Position numbers and translations under genes: made by a program. From the NCBI GenBank assembly GCA_963575745.1, contig CAUYUJ010019093.1, positions 685,693 through 749,692 on the forward strand: 64,000 nucleotides of DNA, read 5' to 3'. This document shows, piece by piece, positions 40,294 to 50,375 of this stretch. The notes beneath the pieces are model-generated. The model did not search any database and had not been told where the DNA came from. It saw only the letters and a program-made list of their open reading frames with translations. This DNA is from Prorocentrum cordatum (Eukaryota; Sar; Dinophyceae; Prorocentrales; Prorocentraceae). Numbering within the stretch: position 1 is the first letter of the stretch; each line of letters starts with the position of its first letter.

Positions 40294-41310
40294 GTCCCAG
40301 GGGAGCCCCGTTGAGGGGGGTGGCGGCGGGGGGGCGGGCGGGCGGCGGGGCTCTGGCACGCGCGCAGCACAGGGGGCGCAGGGGGCCTCGGAGCCTCCCC
40401 ACGAGGCGGGCGCCGTCGAGGAGGTGCTCGCGGCGGCGGGCACGGGAGACCTCGGTCAAAGGGCGCCGCCAGTCGGTTGCCCCCGTGGCCTCCCCTGCTC
40501 CTCCCCCGCCTCCTCTCGAGAGCGTCGTGCCTCCATCCTCTGTCGCGCAACGGTCGTTGCCGGCCCCCCCCCCTGGGCCCCCCGGCCCTGGAGAATGGCA
40601 ACGATCGTGCGCGGGAGGGATTCTGGAGTGGCCTGGGCCCGCCCCCCGCCCCAACATGCTGGTGATCGCGCGTGTACTGAGGCGATCGCAGCGCAGCCCC
40701 GCCCCGACGTGCCCCACCCCACCCAAGAATTACAGCACCCGGGTCCCCCCCTGGAAAACGACCACTACCGGAAATCACGGAGAAGAACAAGGACCCTCGC
40801 CGCGAACCAAAAATCACTGCGGGAAGCGCTTCGGAATTCTCTGCCTCGACGGGGGCCCTCGCCGGGCCCTGGGATCGTCCAAAAACGACTTGGGATGAAG
40901 CGCTGATCCCGCGTAAGGTTAGACAGCAAAGCACGGAAACTTGTGGTCGTCCTCATAGAGCCCAGTGGCGCCCAAATGCGGCCGTGCAGTGGAGGCCCGT
41001 CCACAAGAAACCTTCCACAAGAAGCCCAACCCTGAGGCCCCAGGACGTCCACTGATTCTTGGCGTGGGAACGTCGCGCTCTCCATGGCGAAGCCCTCGAA
41101 ACCCAAGAAGCCCAGGGCACCCTGGAGGCAACCAGAGTGTTTCTTGGCATGGGCCCCCACTGTATCTCAGGAAGGGGGAAGTGGGGTCCATGCTTCTGGG
41201 GGTCCACGCTGGAGGTGGGGGCGGGGGGTGGGGGGGGAGACGGGGAGGTTAGGGAGGGCTCGGCGGCGGGGAGGCTGAGGAGGGCTCCTAAGTGGGGTCT
41301 ATAGCAGGGG
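40294..41310. other. Intergenic, no gene recognised
   Basis: GC-rich, with frames on both strands that lack domains. 41205-41280 is G-rich. Nothing could be assigned. Confidence 0.45.
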
Positions 41311-41469
41311 TTATGTCGGGCGTGTCCCCCTACAGGGGGATTCTCGACGAAAAATAATATTTGTTAAAAAATGCCCCGAAAAGGCAAAAAAAAAATACTC
41401 AAAAAATAGTCCCCAGGCTATTTTCATTTTTTGTCGAACATCCCCCTATAGGGGGACAGGCCTGACTTA
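41311..41469. mobile_element. MITE family A, copy 5
   Basis: The left end TTATGTCGGGCGTGTCCCCC, then TACAGGGGGATTCTCGACGA, faces the complement of CGAACATCCCCCTATAGGGGGACAGGCCTGACTTA, giving about 45-bp inverted repeats, the best preserved of the family. The interior has ATAGTCCCCAGGCTATTTTC, matching the AATCGTCCCC(A/T)GA motif of copies 1 and 4. Flanks ATAGCAGGG (41301-41309) and ATCGTAGGG (41470-41478) match at 7 of 9. Confidence 0.82.
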
Positions 41470-42239
41470 ATCGTAGGGCCACGACGCTTCCACCGTGCAC
41501 CGCCGACGCCAGCGAGGCGCATCCGCGACGTCGGCGCGGCGCCTCCGCGGCGTCGGCGTCGGGCTCCACCTCGAGCTGCAGCGCCAATGGCATCCCGGGG
41601 GTGTCGCGCGGCCCTGCGGCCCGGAGGGCCACGCCGAAGCCCCCCACGCGGGAGACCCGGAGACGAGGCGCCAAGGACTACCTACCAGACTTCCTCCTCC
41701 TCCTCCACTTCCTCCTCTTTCTCCTCCTCCTCCTCCTCCTCTTCTCCTCCTCCTCCTCCTCCTCCCGCAACAGCTACACCATGTGAGCACTTCGGCCTCC
41801 TCCTCCCCGGCCTCCCCTCCTCGTCCCCGACCAGTCCAAGACCCGAATTTCGGGTTGGGGGGGTTTTCTCGATGTTCCCCGACCCCCCCCCACTGGAAAT
41901 GGAGGTCAATTTGATGCCTTCGGGTTGGGTTGGGATGGTTTGGTGGGTTGTGAGCCAAGGGTCCCGCCTGCCCCCCCCCAAGCCTCCCCTGCCCGTCGGC
42001 CTCCCGTTGTTTTGCTGAGCCATGCCGTGAGGGCGGGGCGCCTGCTGCGTCAGGGACGGCGACCACGCGCGGCCGCCAAGCAGTCAAAAGGTACCCCGCA
42101 GAGAGAACCAAATACATCAGAGTGAGGGGGCCGAAAGATCATTCGTGGTCCCCAGGTGCGTGGCTGAAGTGGGACTCTGGGGCGCAGGTTCTGCTTGAAT
42201 TCTCATGTCTACGCAACACTCATGGTTGACTCCCCTCGC
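41470..42239. other. Spacer with CCT tract, no gene recognised
   Basis: A CCT polypyrimidine tract occupies 41690-41765. The rest is GC-rich sequence with no recognised product. Confidence 0.5.
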
Positions 42240-44850
42240 CGCGTGACTCTTGTGTTTTTCGATTCAACAAGCTCCTCCCTGGGCTCGCACCTCTTGCCTT
42301 ACAGATGAAGATGCGGAATACATCAACAACGGCTCCCGCCTGATACTCCCCCACAATGTATTGAGACATCGCGCTCTCGCGAAGGACTTCCTCACAATGT
42401 ATGCAGGAAGCGCGCTTTCGTGCGGGACTTCCTCGCGATGTATGTATTCCAACGCCGCGCCCTCGACGCTCAAGAATCGCGCTCTCGCTCCGATCTTTCT
42501 CGCGATTCACTTGGGAATCGCGCTATCGCTCGAGACTCGCGATTCATGCAATACTCACGCTTCAACAACCCGACTGCTCGACCTGGCCGCTTCGGCCCGC
42601 TTGCCCGACCGGCCCGTTAAGGTATACCCGCCCGATCAGCCCGTCTGGTTCTGCCACGTGCTATCTCCTCTTAGCCCCCCTCCTGTTAATCCCGTGCTCC
42701 ATTATTCTTCCATCCCCTCCGCTACACTAAATTTACGTGGCAAGTAAGGAAGATCTACCGCCGGGGGGGGAAGATCGAAGACAAAGGGGGCGGGTAGCGA
42801 GGGTTTGGGATATACGTGTGGAATGGCAAGTGAGCAGACAGTGAGCAGGTAAGCGCGAAGAAACTTGAAATGGTTGTTGAGCTCTGACTCTTGAAAAATG
42901 AGCGTTGCTAATCCCCCCATCACAATAGAACACTGCGTTTTTCAATTGAAGTGTGCCCTTCGGTGCTCGCACCCTGTTTTTCCCGTCAGGACCCATCTAG
43001 CTGCTCAAACTGGGTGGTTGTCCCTTCCGGCGGCTACAACAACAACGGCTCCCGCCAGATACTTCCTCACAATGTGTTCCGAAATGGCGCTCTCGCGCGG
43101 GACTTCCTCCTCACAATTGATGCAGGAATCGCGCTCTCGCGTGTGACGTCCTCGCAATTGTCTCAAACACCGCGCCCTCGACACTCAGGAATCACGCTGT
43201 CGTTTTCGCTGCTCGAACGATTTACTTGGAAATCGCTCTATCGTTCGAACATTTCTTCGCGACTCCTGCAGGACTCACGCTCCAGCAAATCGCGCTCTCG
43301 CGCGGGACGTCCTCGCAATGTGTGCGGGAATCGCGCTCTCGCGTGGGACTTCCTCACATTTGATTCAGACGTCACGCCCTCACGATGTATTTGGGGATCG
43401 CGCTATATCTCGAGATTTCCTCGCCATTCATGCAAGACTCACGATTCAACAACCCGCCTGCCCCTTGTCCGTTCCTTCCATCCGTCCGTTCTTCCCCTGC
43501 CTTAGGGGCTTCACGAAATACACCCTGCAAGTAAGAAAGATACACCACCCAGGGGGTACGATCGAAGACGAGGAGGGCGTGTATCTAGGATCTTGGATAT
43601 GCGTTCGACTGGCACGCAGGCGAATAAAAACGAACAACCTCAAACTACTAGTTGTTGCTGTTATTTGTGGTAGTGTTGTTGTTGTTGTTGCTGTTCTTGT
43701 TGTCGTTAAACTCTCACCTCTACAGAACAGCTAGTGTAGAGATCCCTCCCCAATAATGATTGTACGTTTGAGTTGAAGTGCTTCTCCCGGGGCTCGCACG
43801 TTCCTATCTACAAGGAAAAATGACGTGTCACCAAACTGTGCCCCTGGCCCTCGGCTTACAACAATTATCTACCCCGGAGGGGGCACGATTGAGGACGAAG
43901 AAGGCGGACATCGAGGGTTTGAGATATGCGTGTTTAAATGGCGTGCGAGCAGATAAGAGCGAACAGTATTGAGATGCTTGTTGCTGTTGTTGTTGGCGAT
44001 AGTGTTGATGTTGTTGTTGTGGCTGCTGGTGCTGTTGTTGTTGTTGTTGTTGCTGTTGTTGTTTAATTCCTACTTCTAAAGAACACATATATATATATAT
44101 GTATAAATGTATTGTTGACCCCGCAGTAACCAGTGGACTTTTCAATTGAAGTGCACCCCTCGCGGCTGGCTCGCACCCTCTTTTATCAGGGAGAGCGTGG
44201 TGTCACCAAACTGCGTTGTTGGGCTCCGAGGTACAACAGCAACAGCAACAACAACAACAGCAACAACAACAACAACAACAACAACAACGGCGGCGGCTCC
44301 CGCCTGATATTTCCTCTGCATGTATTATACAATCGCGCTCTCGCGCGGGACTTTCTGACAATGTATGCAGGAATCGCGCTCTCGCGTGGGACTTACTCGC
44401 AATGTATTCAAACGCCGCGCATTCGACACTCAGGAATCTCGCCCTCTCTCACAAGTTATTTTGGAATCGCGCTATCGCTCGAGCTCCCCTCGCGATTCAT
44501 GCAGTACCCACGCAACAACAACACGCCTTCTCGACCTGGCCGCTTGGGCCTGCCTTCCCGACCCACCCGCTGAGGTCTACCCGCCCCCGCCCGATCAGCC
44601 CGCCTGGTTCTGCCACGTGCTATCTGCTCCTAGCCCCCCTCCTGCTACTCCCGTGTTCCATACTTTTCCCTCCCCTTTCCATCCGTCCTCTCTTCCCCTG
44701 TTTTAGGGGCTGCAACAATTACACGCGGCAGGTAAAGAAGATATACCCCCAGGGGGGTCCGATCGAAGACGAAGAGGGCGGGTACCGAGGTTGAGGATAT
44801 ACGTGTTGAACGGCTCGCCAGCAGGTGAGAGCGAACAGTCTTCAAATGAT
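42240..44850. repeat. Composite repeat array of about four modular units
   Basis: Modules recur in one order: (a) TTCAATTGAAGTG...GGCTCGCACCCT (42935, 43770, 44134; partial 42258); (b) a CAA or GTT trinucleotide run; (c) repeated AATCGCGCTCTCGCGNGGGACTTCCTC segments of about 38 bp (42365-42540, 43040-43430, 44330-44490); (d) CTCGACCTGGCCGCTT... and GGTTCTGCCACGTGCTATC (42580, 44530); (e) GATCGAAGACGA(A/G)GAGGGCGG...ATACGTGT (42770, 43560, 43890, 44760). Unit 3 is internally deleted. No coding potential. Confidence 0.82.
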
Positions 44851-44874
44851 TGAAAAGGTCGTCGTCGTCGTCGT

Positions 44875-45052
44875 CGTCCTCGCCCGCGACCCCCCCACAA
44901 CCCACCCGCGACCCACCCCGCGACCCGCCTTCGACCAACCCCGCGACCCACCCGCGACCCACCCCCGCGACCCCCCCGCGACCCACCCCGCAACCCGCCC
45001 CGCGACCCGCCCCACGACCCGCCCCGCGACCCGCCCCCCCCCTCCTATCCGC
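44875..45052. repeat. 10-13-bp minisatellite CGCGACCCACC
   Basis: Units CGCGACCCACCC, CGCGACCCGCC and CGCAACCCGCCC follow one another. It borders a GTCGTC run at 44858-44880. Confidence 0.92.
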
Positions 45053-45059
45053 AGCGGGG

Positions 45060-45795
45060 GGGTGCTGCGCGAAAGCCCTGACCAGAGCGAGGCCGCCGAG
45101 CAGGTCGACGCCGGCTTGCCCCACCAGGCCTCACCGCCCACCCGGGCTGTGCCGCGCTCGGCCCCCGAAGGCGTCGACGCGGGGTACAACAGGGGACATG
45201 CCGACCCCTGTCCCAGGCTCCGTGGGGTCGTCGAATGGACAACAGATGTGGGCCCAGGCCTGGGACACGCGGTGGGGGGGCGCCCATCCTCGAGAGGGGC
45301 GCGTCCGAAGAGACGCCTCAGGTTGTATCCCAGAGATTCCTCCTGTTCCTGAGCGGCCAAACTGTTCGGGCGGAGCTCAGGGATTGGGGGAGAAAGCTCG
45401 CCTGGCAGGGGAGGCTCTCGCGCGCCTGCGGCCCCCGCTGGGCTTCCAGAGGCACCAGAGGCATCAGGAGAAGGCCTCCGGGGACCTACGGGGCCGCTGC
45501 ACCTCGACGACGACGACGACGATGAGAAACCTCTTTTTCGCACATCTTTGTGGTATGCTGCTTCGATATGACTCTGCCCCGGTGTGCGCCGTGGAGCTGC
45601 ACCATCTCGCCAGCCATTCGTGATCAGTCCTTCCCTCATGAGCGGCGCAGGATCCCCATACGCTTGGGAGGTGCAGGCAGCAAAAACGGCTGGAGCTGCA
45701 TGTTGTTCACCGCCAAAAGGCAGCAAAGGCAATCTATAGATCATTCCTAGGGCAAGACAGCCCGCTGTTCGTGCGAGTCGCGAGCCATGTCTCAC
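45060..45795 (-). CDS. Weak candidate exon, hypothetical
   Basis: The minus-strand frame reads GDPAPLMREGLITNGWRDGA, then GQSHIEAAYHKDVRKRGFSS, then SLGYNLRRLFGRAPLEDGRP, with moderately ordinary composition but Ser, Pro and Ala-rich parts. A plus-strand frame of similar length overlaps it. No family is recognised. Given the flanking minisatellite it may be non-coding. Confidence 0.25.
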
Positions 45796-46075
45796 GACAC
45801 ATCGGTACAGCAGAGAAATACTCTAGCCGCACAGGAAGCGACAATCTGTGGTCAGAGAATACAATGAAGCACGTAAGGGATCAATGAACAAACAATGCTG
45901 AAACCGAATTGCGCTCCTAACGGCTAGACTTGCAGCGCAAATAGCGAGTGCCTGAATATGGCAATTCGAACTTCACTTGCGCTGTGTGAACAAAAAACCC
46001 GTCCTGCCTCCCTGCTCCTCCTTCCCTGATAGTGCTTTCAACATCTCTGCGATTGCCACGAATGGCGCTCCCACG
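45796..46075. other. Spacer, no gene recognised
   Basis: No feature recognised. Confidence 0.45.
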
Positions 46076-46079
46076 GAAA

Positions 46080-46330
46080 AGCCCAACCACATGGATTCGA
46101 CTTCCATTGAATCTGCTCACTTCCGATTGGAATCTCATTACACTCCAATAGGAGTCCAAGTCCAATCAGCTGGATCTGGGATCTGCCCAATTCGAATTAG
46201 ACCTTAATTCGTTTGCAGTAGGATTCCAATTTGAAGCAACTGTATCTGGGAGCTGCTCCGTGGGAACTAGATTCTAATTCGATTATCAGAAATAGCACAT
46301 TGAAATCCGCTGGGTCTGGGACCTGGTTAA
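46080..46330. repeat. AATCAGCTGGATCTGG satellite, array 1
   Basis: Degenerate ~75-bp units around AATCAGCTGGATCTGGGATC, then TGCCCAATTCGAATTAGA, then AGGATTCCAATT. It is followed by the module at 46375-46480 and a CCAAGA block, the same order as in array 2. Confidence 0.75.
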
Positions 46331-46374
46331 TCCCACCAGCCCTCTGGGCGTCAGTGGTTGAGGGAGTTTCCTCT

Positions 46375-46485
46375 TACACCCATCTGTTTTCCCCTTCGGG
46401 GAGGGGTTTAACCCTCCCCCTGCCCCCTCCCCATGGACCTGGACAAGGGGTTCCACGAGGTGTCGGAGCGTCCAAAACAGCCTCG
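46375..46485. repeat. TCGGGGAGGGGTTTAACC module, copy 1
   Basis: CTTCGGGGAGGGGTTTAACC, CTGCCCCCTCCCCATGGACC and GTCGGAGCGTCC match 47938-48028 (CATCGGGGAGGGGTTATAAC, CTACCCCCTCCCCTGGACCT, GTTGGAGCGTCC). Confidence 0.8.
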
Positions 46486-46559
46486 GCGAGGAAGCCAAAA
46501 TAATTGATTTTACTAAGGTGTTGGCCCCATTTTGGCCTCTTGGGGGGGGGACCTTAATT

Positions 46560-46860
46560 GAGGGACCCCCCTTCGTTGACCGATCTCCTCCAAGATGGCC
46601 CCACGAAACGCCCAGGAGGCCCAAAGAGGTCCCAAGATGGCCGCAAGATGGCCCCACGAGGCCCCCAAGAGGCCTCCCAGGAGGCCCCGAGAAGACCCTA
46701 AGCGGCCCCAAGAGGCCCCCCCATGGCACCCAAGACCCCCGGAGGACGCCCGAGGATCGCCAAGAGACCCCCAAGACGTCGCAAGAGGCCACCAAGACTC
46801 GCCCAAGAGATGCTCCAAGAGGCTCCGCGAGGCATCCAAGAGACCTCTGGCCATTGTGCT
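46560..46860. repeat. CCAAGA block with conserved head
   Basis: The head GACCCCCCTTCGTTGACCGA, then TCTCCTCCAAGATGGC matches 56958-56997 (CCCCACCTTTGTTTGATCGA, then TCTCCTCCAAAATGGC). The core is CCCCAAGAGGCC-type decamers. A CCT tract (46860-46960) and the tail TCAACTCGCCTGGACATCGT, then GGATGGGCTGG (47076-47112) follow. Confidence 0.8.
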
Positions 46861-47114
46861 CGCCCTCCTCCTCCTCCTCCTCCTGTTCCTCCTTCCTGCT
46901 CCTCCTCTTCCTCCTCCTCCTCCTCCTCCTCCTTCTCCTCCGCCTCCTCCTCATCCTATGCAACCTCCTTCTTCCCACTCCCTGCCCCATCCATCCATCC
47001 ACCTCCTCCTTCTCAACCTCACTCCTTTTCACGGTTCGGCCGTCCTCATCTTTGTTGCCGCACTTCCCTGATCACTTCAACTCGCCTGGACATCGTTTCT
47101 GGATGGGCTGGTGG

Positions 47115-47440
47115 GGAATTGTTTTCCTCGCGGGCGCAAGCGGAAGCGCAGGCGCCGAGTTGAAGTTGGTGGGGGTACTTTTGTTTGGGCGGGCGGGCGG
47201 CCCAAAAAACGATTCCAGCGGGCGGGTCAATCATGGCGTCTGGGGCACAGAGCTAGATAATTGCGCATCCAGCCGTCACTGTCGACAGCCGGCCGCGCCT
47301 GCACATGCACGGAACTAACAAAATTCAAAAGACGCGTCTTGGCTACAGCAGAACCGCGAGAGCAAGCAAGATACTTGCCAGCGGGCCAAAAGCCAACCCC
47401 GGAATGCACATGCGAGGAACAAAGGGATACGCGAAGCGTC
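47115..47440. other. Spacer, no gene recognised
   Basis: No feature recognised between the CCAAGA element tail and the second satellite array. Confidence 0.45.
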
Positions 47441-47930
47441 TAGAATTCCAATTAGATCCGAATTTGGATTCAAGAAAAATCGATTTTGAATCGGCTATAT
47501 CTATGGTTTGCTGCATGTCAATTAGGTTGTATCAAGTTTCAAATAGGAGTCCCAATTGTACCCAGCTGGATATGGGATGCGCCCACTGCCACATGACTTC
47601 GAATCATAATCTACTAGGAATCGCATTCGAATCAGGTGGATCTGGAATATGCTCTGTTGCAATGCGATTCTACTAGGAACACAATTGGAAACAGCTGAGC
47701 CTGGGAGCTGCACACTTCCAATTATAGTTTAACTAGATCTCAAGAGGACTCCCATTGGAATCAGCTGGATCTGAAGTCTGCACAAAACTAAAGAGCGCCT
47801 AATTCGAAATCGAATAGGAACCACATTGGAATCAAATGGTCTGGAACCCACTCCACCCCAATCAGAATCTAATTCAACCCCAATAGGGATCTAATTGGAA
47901 TCAGCTGTATCTGGAATCTGTTGAATTGAA
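47440..47930. repeat. AATCAGCTGGATCTGG satellite, array 2
   Basis: At least six degenerate ~75-bp units (TTGGAATCAGCTGGATCTG, GAATCGCATTCGAATCAGGT, AATTCGAAATCGAATAGGAA, TTGGAATCAGCTGTATCTGG). AT-rich against the GC-rich surroundings. Confidence 0.78.
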
Positions 47931-48090
47931 ATCCTACCCATCGGGGAGGGGTTATAACCCTCTCACTACCCCCTCCCCTGGACCTGGAGTGGGGGTTTCG
48001 CGAAGCGTTGGAGCGTCCTAGATGGCCCAAGATGGCTCCAAGAGGGCTAGAGAGCCCAAGATGACTTCCAAGATGGCCGAGTGGCAACGG
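47931..48090. repeat. TCGGGGAGGGGTTATAACC module, copy 2, plus short CCAAGA block
   Basis: Second copy of the 46375-46485 module, followed by GATGGCCCAAGATGGCTCCA-type decamers to about 48085. The preserved order shows satellite, module and CCAAGA block form one composite repeat. Confidence 0.8.
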
Positions 48091-48884
48091 AACCTCCCGA
48101 AAAGGCCGGCAAGAGGCCAGAATCCTTCAACAACCCAATGACAATGAATGTGACCTTCTCGCCTTTTTGATTTCGCTAGCCTTCCGAGGCCTTATATATA
48201 TATAATTAGCCTGGCGAAGGACCCAACCATATGCAGCTGCGAGTACCGCGCGGATATGAGACGAAGGAGGGGGCACGCAAACTAGGCCCCTCTTCTCATA
48301 GGAACCGCGCCACTGCATGGACGAGGCACAGGGCAGCGCGGGCAGGAGGTGGCGGGCGGAGGGGGAGAGCTCACTGGGGCGAACCAACACATCAGTATCA
48401 TCATCGCATCATGAGACCTGTTACTGGGCACGCAGGAAGAGGTGACGGAGACACCGTGTAGATGTCGAAGGCAGGTCAGCAGCGGCAGAAACGAGACGGG
48501 GAAGCGCGCGGTCAAGAAGCGATGGGAAGCAGGAGGAGCGAGAGACGAGGGGAGACGTTTTTGCCTCCAGACCGACAGCGAGCCACGCAGAATGCAGCGC
48601 GCAGGCGGCGCCGCGCGAAAGTGCCTGGGAAGTCCTCGCCGACGCGGTCTGGTCATCCCGAGGGAATCCCATCGACGCGCGGGGGTTGTCCACTGCGACT
48701 CTGAGTCAACGGATAGCACCCCCGTACTGCGTGGCGAGGCGTGCGAAAATGGCGCGATCTGGGTGAAATCCCCCGACAGGCGCCGGTCATCCTCTGGCGA
48801 GAAATCCCGACGACGAGCTGGGGTCATCCAAGCGTCAGCGACAACCAGCGCGCGCCGCTGGCTCGTGCGGGGCCGCTCCCCAGG
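48091..48884. other. Region 3' of the helicase exon, no gene recognised
   Basis: 48209-48250 (CCTGGCGAAGGACCCAACCA, then TATGCAGCTG) matches 14238-14280. GGTCATCC(C/T)... and GACG(A/C)G segments recur at 48650, 48784 and 48822 as a diverged repeat of 60-130 bp. The stretch would include the 3' untranslated region of the minus-strand helicase exon. Confidence 0.45.
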
Positions 48885-49159
48885 TCAGGCCTCGCGGATG
48901 AACTCGCTGAAGCCCAGCTCTCTGGCGAGGGCCGTCGCCTCCCTCCTGCGCCGCTTCGCGCGCGCTGCAAACTGCCCCAGCTGCTTCCGCAAGCCCTCCG
49001 GCGGCCCTGCCAGGAAGAACTCGATGAGCGGCGCCCGCATGAGCAAGAGATCCTCGTGGCGCGTGGCGCGCGAGAGCAGCACGTAGAGCTCCAGCCACCA
49101 GTCGTCGTCCTCCTTCTTGCCGTTCCCGACCTCGTGGCGGCCGCAGTCCAGGATCTCGC
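48885..49159 (-). CDS. C-terminal exon of a Pif1/RecD-like DNA helicase
   Basis: The frame reads EILDCGRHEVGNGKKEDDDW, then WLELYVLLSRATRHEDLLLM, then RAPLIEFFLAGPPEGLRKQL and ends FSEFIREA-stop at 48885. LYVLLSRATR corresponds to motif VI (Y-V-x-L-S-R) of Pif1/RecD-type SF1 helicases, which couple ATP hydrolysis to 5'-3' unwinding. The acceptor CCCAG|G at 49160 opens the exon. Walker A and B and motifs I-V are not in the window; upstream sequence is a satellite and then a LINE, so this may be an orphan exon or a gene with very long introns. The family call rests on motif VI and my knowledge of similar dinoflagellate proteins. Confidence 0.7.
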
Positions 49160-49165
49160 CTGGGC

Positions 49166-50118
49166 CGCAGCCATTTGGGCCTTCGGTGGAGCTCCCCATG
49201 GGGCCGCGAAACGTGTGAGGGGTGTGCCAAATATGAGGTGGCAGCGGCATGCGGACGCAGCCATTTGGGCCTTAGATGGAGCTCCCTATGGGGCCACGAA
49301 GCGTGTGAGGGGTGTGCCAAAATAGAGCGGCGGCGGCATGCGGACGCAGCCATTTGGGCCTTCGGTGGAGCTCCCCATGGGGCCACGAAGCGTGTGAGGG
49401 GTGTGCAAGAAATGGGCGGCGGCGGCACGCGGGCGCAGCCATTTGGGCTTTCGGTGGAGCTCCCTATGGGGCCACGAAGCGTGTGAGGGGTGTGCCAAAA
49501 TTGGGTGGCGGCGGCATGCGGACGCAGCCATTTGGGCCTTCGGTGGAGCTCCCTATGGGGCCACGAAACGTGTGAGGGGTGTGCCAAAATTGGGTGGCGG
49601 CGGCATGCGGACGCAGCCATTTGGGCCTTCGGTGGAGCTCCCTATGGGGCCACGAAACGTGTGAGGGGTGTGCCAAAATTGGGCGGCGGCGGCATGCGGA
49701 CGCAGCCATTTGGGCCTTCGGTGGAGCTCCCCATGGGGCCACGAAACGTGTAAGGGGTGTGCCAAAAATGGGGTGGCGGCGGCATGCGGACGCAGCCATT
49801 TGGGCCTTAGATGGAGCTCCCTATGGGGCCACGAAACGTGTGAGGGGTGTGCCAAAATTGGGCGGCGGCGGCATGCGGACGCAGCCATTTGGGCCTTCGG
49901 TGGAGCTCCCTATGGGGCCACGAAACGTGTGAGGGGTGTGCCAAAATTGGGTGGCGGCGGCATGCGGACGCAGCCATTTGGGCCTTCGGTGGAGCTCCCT
50001 ATGGGGCCACGAAACGTGTGAGGGGTGTGCCAAAATTGGGTGGCGGCGGCATGCGGACGCAGCCATTTGGGCCTTCGGTGGGGCTCCCTATGGGGCCACG
50101 AAGCGTGTGAGGGGTGTG
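49166..50118. repeat. 89-bp satellite, eleven units (GGGGCCACGAA family, array 2)
   Basis: Each unit reads GCATGCGGACGCAGCCATTT, then GGGCCTTCGGTGGAGCTCCC, then TATGGGGCCACGAAACGTGT, then GAGGGGTGTGCCAAAATTGG. Spacing is 89 bp with one 90-bp unit (near 49757). The units are very similar to each other and clearly related to 14283-15075. On the minus strand the array directly precedes the helicase exon acceptor, so it would be intronic. Confidence 0.96.
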
Positions 50119-50120
50119 CC

Positions 50121-50260
50121 GATGATGATGATGATGATGATGATGAGGATGATGGTGATGGCGATGATGATGACCGACAACCACGACGCGGATGATGATG
50201 ATGATGATGAAGACGATACTCATGATGATGAGCACGATGAGGAGGGCGATGACGATGGGA
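50121..50260. repeat. GATGAT trinucleotide array
   Basis: GATGATGATG with CGAC and GAGG interruptions, followed by GGAGG-rich sequence to about 50295. It begins at the last base of the final 89-bp unit. Confidence 0.92.
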
Positions 50261-50375
50261 GGAGGGGGGAGGGGGCAGCGGGAGGAGGAACGCGGGGCAC
50301 CGTCTCTTCAAAACGAGGACCCAACACCACAGGATGGTTGGAAAAGAAAAAAACTGGCAATGCCAAACTGTACAC

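Noticed and set aside
41380-41400. A-run as a SINE tail
   Set aside because: It lies inside MITE A copy 5 between complementary TIRs, so it is internal, not a 3' end.
44088-44105. TATATATATATAT as a TATA promoter
   Set aside because: It is a short microsatellite inside a repeat unit; no gene starts nearby and dinoflagellates rarely use a TATA box.
46520-46545. CCCCATTTTGGCCTCTTGG as a degenerate spliced-leader relic
   Set aside because: Only about ten central bases match the leader and it lies beside CCAAGA decamers with similar composition; chance similarity is likely.
49166-50118. Open frames of 87-117 codons repeating along the 89-bp array
   Set aside because: Their starts recur every 89 bp and they are satellite translations without independent conservation.
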